Source of the DNA: Victivallales bacterium
GTDB taxonomy: Bacteria; Verrucomicrobiota; Lentisphaeria; Oligosphaerales; Oligosphaeraceae
Length of the DNA: 64,000 bases
Assembly (NCBI GenBank): GCA_017417585.1
Contig: JAFPYX010000034.1
Location: 121,805-185,804, forward strand
Direction of reading: 5' to 3'
Part shown: in pieces, positions 52,191-60,323 of the stretch
Layout of the letters: each line of letters begins with the position of its first letter
How positions within the stretch are numbered: the stretch's first letter is position 1
Notes under the pieces: model-generated
Database searches by the model: none
Told to the model about the DNA's origin: nothing
The model's input: the letters and a program-made list of their open reading frames with translations, nothing else
Program-made: the position numbers and the translations under genes

Positions 52191-53189
52191 ATGGCGAAGA
52201 GGCGTGAGACGATGAGTAATTTGCCAAAACTCCCAGAACTTTTACACCGAAAAATCTACAAAACAGGTCAGACTCGCGGTGCCGACGATGATGTAATCTA
52301 TCAGAACCGTGTTTCGCGGAATAGCACTGTATTAATTCCGCTTAACGAATGGAAGCATATCCACGCATTTGGGCATATTGATTTTGATAATGGATATATT
52401 GTTCTACTTCCACTTGGATTACAACGAGAAAGTGAACTCCGTCAGTTGAATTTAACACTTGGAGAGAATTGCCTGTATTTTTATGAAACTCGGCAAGAAT
52501 GGGAATTGTATAATCCATCGAAAAGGCAATGGCATTTCGCAACTTCCAGAATTGCCCCCTTGGGTGGGCAATACGTTGCAAGGATTCCTGCCACAACGGC
52601 TCGTGAGGATGGTGGTAAAATTAACCTGGGTTTTACCGATACTAAATCAAAGGGGGCAGGTATCCGATGGTATGAATATGCAAGTGCCTCAACGATCGAA
52701 CAATGTCGCCTGCAATTGGAGGCGATTTACTGGCATTGCTTTGATGCGGAGGAAGCGGTGATTAAGGCAGGAATGTCCCAGAATAATGCGCGCACTCGGC
52801 AGCAAAGGATTTTGCAAAAATGCAAAGAAACAGGCTTACTGGACTATGAAAAACTCATTCAAGCACGAATACTCAATTCGGCTCATCAAACGGTTTGCCC
52901 ATTGTGCCTAGAACCGATTTCAGGCAAAGGATTTATGACGCGTATTGCGCAGGCGGAAGGACGCGAAATACCAGATTTGACTATTACCGAGGTCAGCCTT
53001 TTCCATATTGTTGAATTACGATCAGGAGAATTCAACCACCGCCCATATAATTTAGGTTGGGGACACCATCATTGCAATGTGGTGGCAAAAGATGCGGGCA
53101 TTATGCCTACCCTGATTTGGTTGAAATCACTGCTTGACCGCAATCTCAAGAATGGAGTGAAGATACCAGCTCCTCCGAAAGACCAGTGA
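52191..53189 (+). CDS. HNH-type restriction endonuclease (BstXI-like)
   Basis: A 332-residue protein in AT-rich DNA (start ATG 52191, MSNLPK at 52212 is an alternative). The C-terminal part has CPLC (236-239), LFHIVELRSGEFNHRPYNLGWGHHHCNVVAKD (His272, Asn and His-His-Cys at 287-296), a beta-beta-alpha metal HNH pattern with a zinc-knuckle pair. The N-terminal two-thirds are unique and would give sequence recognition. The family appears close to type II enzymes of the BstXI kind, which cut DNA at an interrupted palindrome; this is from memory. It is convergent with the methyltransferase gene downstream, 13 bp between stops. Confidence 0.8.
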   Translation: MAKRRETMSNLPKLPELLHRKIYKTGQTRGADDDVIYQNRVSRNSTVLIPLNEWKHIHAFGHIDFDNGYIVLLPLGLQRESELRQLNLTLGENCLYFYETRQEWELYNPSKRQWHFATSRIAPLGGQYVARIPATTAREDGGKINLGFTDTKSKGAGIRWYEYASASTIEQCRLQLEAIYWHCFDAEEAVIKAGMSQNNARTRQQRILQKCKETGLLDYEKLIQARILNSAHQTVCPLCLEPISGKGFMTRIAQAEGREIPDLTITEVSLFHIVELRSGEFNHRPYNLGWGHHHCNVVAKDAGIMPTLIWLKSLLDRNLKNGVKIPAPPKDQ

Positions 53190-53202
53190 GATACTTGTAA
53201 AA

Positions 53203-54585
53203 TCATGGCATGGACTTGGCAAATGCCATACTAGGCTGCATGGTGAAAGATAAGGAAGTTTCAGCCAGATTTCTTTTCAAATTGTAGTTGTCGGGAAACT
53301 GAGAATACTGGCTTGCTGCAATTTGTTGGAAAATTGCCTTCGAGCTTTGCAGCCACTTCGGATCCAATTCAATGGAAATGGCAAAACGATTGTTACGCAG
53401 GGCAGCAATGGCCGTTGACCCGGAGCCAGAGAAGCAGTCCAGAACAATATCTTCAAGGTATGACGAAGAATGGATAATATGTTCAAGCATGGCAATAGGC
53501 TTTTCCGCAGGGTGTTTGCCTTTATAGGGGCGGATATTGGGAAAATTCCAGATATCAGTGAATTCTTCGTTCCCACTTGTGTGAAATGCCCGAATAACAT
53601 CGCAATATGGGGGGAAGGAAATCTTGGGCAAATAAGAGGATAATGCAGAGACTATTTTGGTGTATTGCTCTTGGCTGGGAATGTTGCGACCTGCTTCCCA
53701 ATTGGCAACGCTTCCCCCATGATTTACCTTGCCGTAGGCACCGACAAGTTCTGTGAGGTCTTTCATTGACAATTTGGCTTGCGTTCGCCATTCTTTCAGC
53801 AAATTGCCGAAATATGATTGGAATAGATTGCCGGAGAAAGCAGGTTCCGCAAAAATAATCCGTTCCGAATGGGGATACCATTGCCGCAATGCCTCTTTGT
53901 TCATTTTCTGCTTCCAACCATCAAAGCCAGGTGCATTGGGTTTAGTCCAGGTCAGATTTCCCAGAATATTGAATTCTTTACGGAAAGCAACCTCTAGCCG
54001 AGCAGCCATGGCGACTGAGCAGAAGCAATAAATCGACCCATTGGGACGCAAAATGCGTTTCCATTGATGAAGATACTTCTGAAACCAAGTCAAATACTCT
54101 TCATCAGTGTCGAATTGAGTATCGCCAAGAATATTGGATTTTTGTGTAGTATGATACGGCGGATCAGTGACGATAAGAGAGATGCTTCGATCGGGGAAGG
54201 CACGTAGTATCTCAAGGGAGTCGCCACCCAGAAGGAGATTCCGCTCGTCGGCAAAATATGCCTTCGTAGCAAAAATCTGGGATATTGCCTGAAAATCTGC
54301 ATGTCGATTTGCTTTAATCTCCGAAAACGGAAGTTGCTCAACAAGTGAGTGGTCAGATGGAGGCTGGGCAAGTAATCTTTTCATTTCCGAATCCTCCTCT
54401 AATAAAGGAGGGTTAACAGTATTGTGGATAATCCAAGCATCAATATCTGCAAGACGGGCTTTATATACCGTTCCGATTTTATGAGCAGGAAGATTCCTGT
54501 TCTTTATCCAACGATAAACCGTCTCGCGACGAACTGACAAGTAGGACGATATCTCATCCACAGAAAACCATTTTTCGGAAATCAT
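53203..54585 (-). CDS. DNA methyltransferase with two embedded HTH domains
   Basis: A 460-residue N6-adenine or N4-cytosine methyltransferase, beta class by motif order (DPPY before FxGxG). It starts with an excisionase-type winged helix (1-55, WFSVDEISSYLSVRRETVYRWIKNRNLPAHKI). Then motif IV DPPYHTT (141-147), RPNGSIYCF, and after an insertion with an XRE-type helix-turn-helix (about 262-320, WRTQAKLSMKDLTELVGAYGKVNHGGSVANWEAGR), motif I DCFSGSGSTAIAA (383-395) and SIELDPKW. The XRE domain between motif IV and motif I likely binds promoter DNA and lets the enzyme act as its own controller. It modifies the site of the neighbouring endonuclease. AT-rich, foreign base use. Confidence 0.9.
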   Translation of the reverse strand: MISEKWFSVDEISSYLSVRRETVYRWIKNRNLPAHKIGTVYKARLADIDAWIIHNTVNPPLLEEDSEMKRLLAQPPSDHSLVEQLPFSEIKANRHADFQAISQIFATKAYFADERNLLLGGDSLEILRAFPDRSISLIVTDPPYHTTQKSNILGDTQFDTDEEYLTWFQKYLHQWKRILRPNGSIYCFCSVAMAARLEVAFRKEFNILGNLTWTKPNAPGFDGWKQKMNKEALRQWYPHSERIIFAEPAFSGNLFQSYFGNLLKEWRTQAKLSMKDLTELVGAYGKVNHGGSVANWEAGRNIPSQEQYTKIVSALSSYLPKISFPPYCDVIRAFHTSGNEEFTDIWNFPNIRPYKGKHPAEKPIAMLEHIIHSSSYLEDIVLDCFSGSGSTAIAALRNNRFAISIELDPKWLQSSKAIFQQIAASQYSQFPDNYNLKRNLAETSLSFTMQPSMAFAKSMP

Positions 54586-54748
54586 ACTGTTAATTCGCTA
54601 AGCAAATTCGATGCATCACTATTGGCACACCAGCCGGGGCAAAAAAGTTGAAAACTACTTCATACTATAATACCGCAACCGCATTTAGAAATTAAAATTA
54701 TGTGTTCTGTGGATTTTATTAGCGTTTGTTTACACCACATAATGGTTT

Positions 54749-54967
54749 TTGGGCTGTCCACGCATACCCCTCTACCCCGGAATCATCACCGGCAACGAGC
54801 ACAATCCCACGCGGCACTTTCGGCTCAGCTGCGGATACGTGCACTTCCACCTCCTGCCGCCTATCTCGCCGGAGACCGCCCGCAGCTTCTCCTCCGCCTT
54901 CGCCTTGAAACAATATGTACGCGAACGGATGGCCAAGGCCGCCGCCGAACACGAAGTCTATCCGTAA
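54749..54967 (+). pseudogene. C-terminal fragment of an unidentified gene
   Basis: A high-GC open frame between the R-M island and proA, ending TAA at 54967. The translation from about GIITGNEHNPTRHFRL onward, with SCGYVHFHLLPPISPETARSF and a C-terminal YVRERMAKAAAEHEVYP, reads as the end of a structured cytosolic protein. No start or upstream part exists; island DNA abuts it. Family not recognised. Probably a gene that lay next to proA and was truncated when the island arrived. Confidence 0.55.
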
Positions 54968-54978
54968 ATGAGGCCGCG

Positions 54979-56223
54979 TCAATTCCGGAGAGTTCCGTTG
55001 CCGACGGCAATCCACTTGTAGGTGCAAAGCTCCGCGGGACCGACCGGCCCGCGGGCGTGCAGGCGGTCGGTGCTGATGCCCACGACCGCGCCCATGCCGT
55101 AGTCTCCGCCGCCGGAGAGCCGCGTGGAGGCGTTGACCAGCACGGAGGCGGAGTCCACGGCGGCGGTGAAGCGCCGCGCCAGCTCCAGGCTGGAGGTGAT
55201 GATGCCGTCCGTGTGCCCGGAGCCGTGTTCCGTGATGTGCCGGATTGCCTCGTCGATATCGGAAACCACTCGGATGGAGAGAATTGGCGCAAGATATTCG
55301 GTGTCCCAGTCCTCGTCGGTCGCGGGAAGGCAGTCGGGAAGGAAGCGGCGGGTCGCCTCGCATCCTCGCAGTTCCACGCCCTGTGTGCGCAGCGCCGCCG
55401 CGATAGGCGGCAGCAGCCGCTCGGCGCCGGCCGCTTCCACCAGCAGCGTCTCCAGGGCATTGTAGACCTCCACGCGCTGGCATTTCGAGTTGACCACCAG
55501 CGCGGTCGCCATCGCGACATCCGCGTCGGCCGCGACATATTGGTGGCAGATGCCGTCGTAGTGCTTGAGCACGGGAATCCGCGTGCCCTCGGAGACCGCG
55601 CGGATGAGCTGCTTGCCGCCGCGCGGTATCACCAAATCCACAAGCTTGTCCTGCTGAAGAAGTTCCTTAACTGCGCCGTGGTCGGTGCGCTCGATCAGCT
55701 GCACGGCGTCGGCGGGCAATCCGGCCTCCACCAGAGCCTCGCGCATCGCCTTGGCCAGCACGCAGTTGGTGCGGATGGACTCCGAACCGCCCTTGAGGAT
55801 GACCGCGTTGCCGCTCTTGAGCGCCACCGCCGCCGCGTCCGTCGTCACGTTGGGCCGTGCCTCGTAGATGATGGCGATTACGCCAATCGGCACGGCGACG
55901 CGGCTGACCTGCAGGCCGTTGGGCATCGTGCGTCCCTCGAGCACCCGCCCCACCGGATCCGGCAGTGCCGCCGCCTCGCGCAGGCGGTTGAGCATATAGG
56001 TGAAGATTTTCTCGCTGATTTGCAGTCGCTTGCGGAAAGCGGGCGAGAGTTCCGGCGCGGCCGCCAGGTCCTCGGTGTTCGCGGCGAAGAGCTCCTCCTT
56101 GACTGCCAGCAGCTTCTCCGCCATGCGGTTCAGGGCATCCTGCCGCGCCGCGCCGGAGGCCGTCGCCAGGGCATTCCGCGCCGCCCTGGCGTCCTGCGCC
56201 ATCAGAAGAATGGTCTTTTCCAT
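54979..56223 (-). CDS. proA: glutamate-5-semialdehyde dehydrogenase, catalytic Cys replaced by Tyr
   Basis: NADPH-dependent enzyme reducing glutamyl-5-phosphate in proline synthesis. The 414-residue protein has the family blocks: VPIGVIAIIYEARPNVTTDAAAVALKSGNAVILKGGSE, RTDHGAVKELL, DLVIPRGGKQLI, HYDGICHQYV. The active-site block usually reads xxCNALETLLV; here it is VEVYNALETLLV with Tyr254 (TAC for TGC). The nearest Cys is Cys248, six residues upstream in SKCQR. Unless that one serves, the enzyme should be inactive. The last codons (TLRN) end next to the R-M island, whose left side carries a second copy of this 3' end. It is preceded 6 bp away by the secreted GH123-like gene on the same strand. 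Confidence 0.9.
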   Translation of the reverse strand: MEKTILLMAQDARAARNALATASGAARQDALNRMAEKLLAVKEELFAANTEDLAAAPELSPAFRKRLQISEKIFTYMLNRLREAAALPDPVGRVLEGRTMPNGLQVSRVAVPIGVIAIIYEARPNVTTDAAAVALKSGNAVILKGGSESIRTNCVLAKAMREALVEAGLPADAVQLIERTDHGAVKELLQQDKLVDLVIPRGGKQLIRAVSEGTRIPVLKHYDGICHQYVAADADVAMATALVVNSKCQRVEVYNALETLLVEAAGAERLLPPIAAALRTQGVELRGCEATRRFLPDCLPATDEDWDTEYLAPILSIRVVSDIDEAIRHITEHGSGHTDGIITSSLELARRFTAAVDSASVLVNASTRLSGGGDYGMGAVVGISTDRLHARGPVGPAELCTYKWIAVGNGTLRN

Positions 56224-56229
56224 ATATCC

Positions 56230-58731
56230 TTATTTAAAGAACTGCGGGCGCATTTCCTGGAAGCCGCGCACGCCAAAGGTTTTTTCCGGGCTGGACCAGG
56301 GATTGAGGGCGGCGGCAAAACCGCAGGCGTCGAGCGCCTCGGCCACGCCGTCGCGCCAGGCGTGGAGCAGCGCGGGGTCGCGGGAGTACGAGGCCATGTC
56401 CTTGACCAGCTCTTCGGGCACGTGCAACGCAATCCGCGCCTGGTCAATCCAATTCTCCAGGGCATCCGAACGTTTGGTAAGGCGCTCGGCGGTCAGGATG
56501 GCCTCCTTGAGCAGACAGGCGTAGGCGAAATCCTCCATGCCGTCGCGGTAATTCTCCAGCCGGATCGACGGCAGCGGATGGCACTCCTTGTCGCAGTAGA
56601 AGATCGAGCCGTCGCCGTGCCAGGTCCGGAAGGCGACGGGATTCCAGGTGGTGTAGGGCCCCTGGTCGATGCCGGTGTTCTGGTTCCAGATGTCCAGCGC
56701 GTAGTAGAGGAAGCCGTCGGGCTGGTATTTGGCGGCCATCGCGCCCTGGAGCAGCCGCGCCTCGATCGCGGGGCTCTCCACGAACCAGTTGGCGTAGGGC
56801 GGGTTGGGGCTCACGCAGATGTACCACCAGACGTAGCGGCCGTTCGCGCGGGCGGCGGCGACCTTCGCAGGATCGAACTTCGGGGTTTGCGGGCACCAGG
56901 CGTCGATGGACTTGATGACCGTCTCCTGCCCGAAGCTGTGGTCGTAGGTAGTGGTCATGGTAATCACGCCGGGGAAAGCCTCCTTGAGCGCTTTGGCGCA
57001 GCGCTCCAGCAGGGCGAACTGGCCGTCGGACTGCTCGTCGAAGCCGTAGATGTACGCGTAGTCCAGCAGCCCGAGCGCCTTGGCCTTCTCGTAGGCGGGC
57101 ATCAGGCGCGCGATGGTCTCGGCCATCTGCTCGTCGAAGCGCGCCTCGTCCATCCCGCTGTTGAAGACATTGCCGAGGTTGAAGGCGACCAGCCGCCCCT
57201 GGCGGTGAAGATGCTCCACGACCTCCCAGTCCGGCGCCTCGCGGCGGTAGAGGTGGTCGTAGTCCATCTTGTAGTCGGCCAGGAAGTCCGCATACTCGAA
57301 CTTGCGGCGCGCCCAGAGTTCATCCTTGCCCCAGAACTGCCGCGGCGTGCTGAAGGAAATCGCGGTGGGCATGGGCGAGTGGTCGGGCAAAGTGAAGGTG
57401 CGCACCCGCACGTTCAGGGGAAGCGTCATCGGCGCCTGCCCGTCGGCGGTGACGGTCACGCTTCCGCGGTAGAGTCCGGGTCGCTGGAAGCGCGGCGCGT
57501 AGATGCGCACCCAGAAGCTCTGGAGCTCTTCGGCCGCCACGTCGCAGGAGTGCTGGAAATTCAGGATGGGGTCCGGATACCAGCCGACATACTCCGGATT
57601 GTTTTCGGGACGCCACCGCGTCAGCACAAAGCCGGTGACCTGCGCCGTAACGCCCTCCGAGGGGATGTACGCGCCCTCATCGCCCGCCAAATCGCTGACG
57701 CTCACGGCGACGTTCTTCAGGGGCCGCTTGGCATACACCGCCACCTGGAAATTCTCGAACTCATTGCGGGCAAGTGAGATGTCGATTTCCTTCCGGCCCG
57801 CCGCCTCGACTGGCATGTCGCGCGGGAAGAGCCGCACGTCGCCGCCCGCCACGCCGACCAGCAGCGCCTCCGTGGCGGTTCCGGCGGCCTCGGCGGAACG
57901 CTCCAGAGCCAGCACGCTGGGCTCGCGGCGGATGGCCAGCGCGGCCATCTCGGCCTCGATCAGGCACTCGCGGTAGCGCGACTGGTCCAGCGCCGCAGTG
58001 TCCAGCTCCTCGCGGAGACTCTGGATGCGGCTCTGCAGCTTGGGCAACGCCGCATCCAGCCGCGCCTGGAGCGCCTCGTCCGCCGTGGCGGAGAACTCCT
58101 CGTAGCGCTGCTGGAGCAGCGCGGCGTAGTCATCCATGACCTTGGCGACCAGTGGCTTGAGTGCATCGCGGTAGGACGCGGGATACTCCGGAAGCGGCTC
58201 GCCGCGGCGCAGCAGCACCTGCCCCGATACGTAGAGCTCCACGTCGGAAGTCGGCCGCTGCGTGAAGAAGTGGACAATCGCGATGTCCTTGGGATTCACA
58301 TAGTAGTTGAGCTCCGCAACCGGAATTTCAATTCGGGCGATGCCCTGCGAAGGCACGGCCGGCGGGCTGGTCAGAAGGCTCTTGCGGAAGGGCGTCTTCG
58401 AGTCCGAGACATAGATGCTGAAGTCAACCGCCTCCGCCGAGGCGTTCACCAGATCTATGACCAGGCGCTCGTAGTCCGACCAGTCGGTCACGGCGGGCTT
58501 GAACTCGAAGGCCGGCCACTCTTCGCCGCTGCCGGGGTATTTCGGCGTGGTGAAGCGCAGGCCGAGGCCATCCTCCAAGGAGACCAGCTTCGTCTGGAAC
58601 TCCATCGTGTCCGTCGCCGGGGTCCGCAGCTTGACCTCGGTCTCCGGGGTGAGAATCGGCGTGGACGCAAAGGCCGCGAGGGTCAGAATGACCAGGGAAA
58701 AGAAGAAAACGTGAGCAAAGCGATAGGTCAT
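56230..58731 (-). CDS. secreted GH123/DUF4091-like protein
   Basis: A 833-residue exported protein; start MTYRFAHVFFF at 58731, followed by a hydrophobic run and cleavage near AFA (about 24). The N-terminal beta domain (about 25-190) resembles a carbohydrate-binding module, then a coiled region (about 195-310) and a second beta-sandwich (about 320-470) with VYAKRPLKNVAVSVSDL. The TIM barrel carries YIYGFDEQSDGQF with an Asp-Glu pair near residue 560, the position of the catalytic pair of GH123 N-acetylgalactosaminidases, and ends with SIRLENYRDGMEDFAYACLL, the DUF4091-type tail. It is the second GH123-like protein of the window, different in sequence from 13552-15771. It heads the operon with proA, an odd pairing. 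Confidence 0.75.
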   Translation of the reverse strand: MTYRFAHVFFFSLVILTLAAFASTPILTPETEVKLRTPATDTMEFQTKLVSLEDGLGLRFTTPKYPGSGEEWPAFEFKPAVTDWSDYERLVIDLVNASAEAVDFSIYVSDSKTPFRKSLLTSPPAVPSQGIARIEIPVAELNYYVNPKDIAIVHFFTQRPTSDVELYVSGQVLLRRGEPLPEYPASYRDALKPLVAKVMDDYAALLQQRYEEFSATADEALQARLDAALPKLQSRIQSLREELDTAALDQSRYRECLIEAEMAALAIRREPSVLALERSAEAAGTATEALLVGVAGGDVRLFPRDMPVEAAGRKEIDISLARNEFENFQVAVYAKRPLKNVAVSVSDLAGDEGAYIPSEGVTAQVTGFVLTRWRPENNPEYVGWYPDPILNFQHSCDVAAEELQSFWVRIYAPRFQRPGLYRGSVTVTADGQAPMTLPLNVRVRTFTLPDHSPMPTAISFSTPRQFWGKDELWARRKFEYADFLADYKMDYDHLYRREAPDWEVVEHLHRQGRLVAFNLGNVFNSGMDEARFDEQMAETIARLMPAYEKAKALGLLDYAYIYGFDEQSDGQFALLERCAKALKEAFPGVITMTTTYDHSFGQETVIKSIDAWCPQTPKFDPAKVAAARANGRYVWWYICVSPNPPYANWFVESPAIEARLLQGAMAAKYQPDGFLYYALDIWNQNTGIDQGPYTTWNPVAFRTWHGDGSIFYCDKECHPLPSIRLENYRDGMEDFAYACLLKEAILTAERLTKRSDALENWIDQARIALHVPEELVKDMASYSRDPALLHAWRDGVAEALDACGFAAALNPWSSPEKTFGVRGFQEMRPQFFK

Positions 58732-58853
58732 AGTCGTGGTTTTGTGAAAACAGGAGACAAATTGCAATTTCCCATAACAAAACATTCCGCCGGAAAAGTG
58801 TGAGATGGCAGAATAATTTCAGCAATGCGATATTAAGATTGCACCGTCCGATC

Positions 58854-58877
58854 AAGGCAATTGCAAAATTGCCTTTT
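58854..58877. promoter_or_regulatory. perfect inverted repeat upstream of the GH123-like gene
   Basis: AAGGCAATT (58854-58862), GCAA, AATTGCCTT (58867-58875). It lies in the 332-bp gap between the GH123-like gene (start 58731) and the end of the kinase gene (59064), 123 bp upstream of the former. Possible operator or, read on the plus strand, a hairpin with short T tail. The remainder of the gap shows no gene. Confidence 0.45.
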
Positions 58878-59063
58878 CCCCTTTGACGCCGGGAAATTCG
58901 GCGATTTCGCCCAAGTTCGTTCGGCGATTTTTTCCCAATGTAAACCTGAAATTGGGATTTGCAATGCATGGCCGCCGTTTTTACTCCGTTCCTTCCCGCA
59001 ACCCGCCGGGATGGCGCGGAGTTTTCCGGGGCAATGATTGGCCCGGTCCATGCTAGGCAGGCA

Positions 59064-60248
59064 CTAGTTGCGGCGGCCGAAGAACTTCCGCCGCAGCCAG
59101 TCCCACATCGTATCCGGCTTGATGGAGATGGAAAGACCGCCCATGTATCGCCGAAGGTCTTCCGCCAGGTCCCCCACGTCCTGGTAGCGTTCGTCCAGGC
59201 TGTAGGCGGTCGCCTTTTGGATGATGGCGCGGAGGTATTTGTCGATTTTCCGATGATAGAGGTGTTCGATGGGCGCGAGATTGCCGGAACGGATGTTTGC
59301 CAGGATTTCCTTGTCGTCCGTCCCGTTGAAGGCATGCTGAAGCGTCACGATTTCCTGCAGGATCAGGCCGAGGGTGAAGATGTCCGACCTGGGGTCGTCG
59401 CGCGTGCCGGCCAGCACCTCGGGCGGGAAATACCGCGTCGTCCCGGAAAGGGGCTCCGGAGGCTCCGGCGGGCTGCCGGGGGGCGGCAAGACCTTCGCCA
59501 GTCCCCAGTCCATCACAAAGACCTCCATGAACTCTCCGATCATGATGTTCTCCGGCTTGAGGTCACGATGGATTACCCTGCGGTGATGGGCGTATTTGAT
59601 CGTGTCGAGGACGCGCAGGAAGAGCTCCAGGCGCTTGCGGAGTTCCATGTCTTCGTCGAACGCATCGACTCCGCGCATCCGGTAGTTCATCGAGAGGTTC
59701 CGCAAATAATCGTGCAGGGTCTTCCCGTTGACCAGCTTCATGATCAGATAGACGCCGCCCTTGTCGTCATGGGCCAGGCCATGGATCGGGATGATGCCTG
59801 GATGGTCCAGCTGCGCAGTCACCTTGGCCTCCGCCACGAAGAACTTCAGGTACATCGAATAGTCCTTGACGCCCTGCCGCAGGGACTTGACGGCGACCAG
59901 CCGCCGAAGGTTGCGGTCGCGGGCGACGTAGACCGTCGCGGTGCCGCCCTTGCCGATGGCGTCCAGCAGGGCGTATTTCTCGTTGACCTCTTCCAGCGGG
60001 GACACCAGATCCGCAGTGACATCCAGCTCGGAGCTGATGTACGGGCTGATGTTCATCCCGCCAATGAAATCTTCGACCTCATGCTTCTCCTGCCTGGAGC
60101 CGACTTCGGCCGTGGACTGGTGGTACCCGGTCTTGCCGCCCATGGCCGTTTCCGCCAAATCGGAGAGGACGATGGTGCGGTTCACATCGTCGCATCTACT
60201 GTCGTCCCCTGCGTCAGGAAACGAAACATTGGAAAATTCTCTGCTCAT
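59064..60248 (-). CDS. Hanks-type Ser/Thr protein kinase, DWG variant
   Basis: A 394-residue soluble kinase. An N-terminal about 90-residue region (DDVNRTIVL, ELDVTADLV) may bind a partner. Kinase motifs: glycine loop GKGGTATV (99-106), catalytic Lys121 in AVKSL, HRDLKPEN (227-234, Asp229), DWG in place of DFG (247-249), APE-type FPPEVL, DIFTLGLIL. The C-terminal part ends with a basic tail RRKFFGRRN. No membrane segment or extracellular sensor, unlike PknB-type kinases. DWG is common in PVC kinases and retains the metal Asp. Target unknown; it is 75 bp downstream of the APC-histidine kinase gene on the same strand, so the two may be linked. Confidence 0.9.
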   Translation of the reverse strand: MSREFSNVSFPDAGDDSRCDDVNRTIVLSDLAETAMGGKTGYHQSTAEVGSRQEKHEVEDFIGGMNISPYISSELDVTADLVSPLEEVNEKYALLDAIGKGGTATVYVARDRNLRRLVAVKSLRQGVKDYSMYLKFFVAEAKVTAQLDHPGIIPIHGLAHDDKGGVYLIMKLVNGKTLHDYLRNLSMNYRMRGVDAFDEDMELRKRLELFLRVLDTIKYAHHRRVIHRDLKPENIMIGEFMEVFVMDWGLAKVLPPPGSPPEPPEPLSGTTRYFPPEVLAGTRDDPRSDIFTLGLILQEIVTLQHAFNGTDDKEILANIRSGNLAPIEHLYHRKIDKYLRAIIQKATAYSLDERYQDVGDLAEDLRRYMGGLSISIKPDTMWDWLRRKFFGRRN

Positions 60249-60323
60249 TCACGAAAAGACAATCGCTTTCATGTGCCAGAAGCAGTGGCCAGCTCAAAAT
60301 GCCGTCTGGAAGACCAACTCAGA

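Noticed and set aside
54700..57777. Plus-strand open frame of 1025 codons
   Set aside because: Antisense of proA and the GH123-like gene; no ribosome site or recognisable domain.
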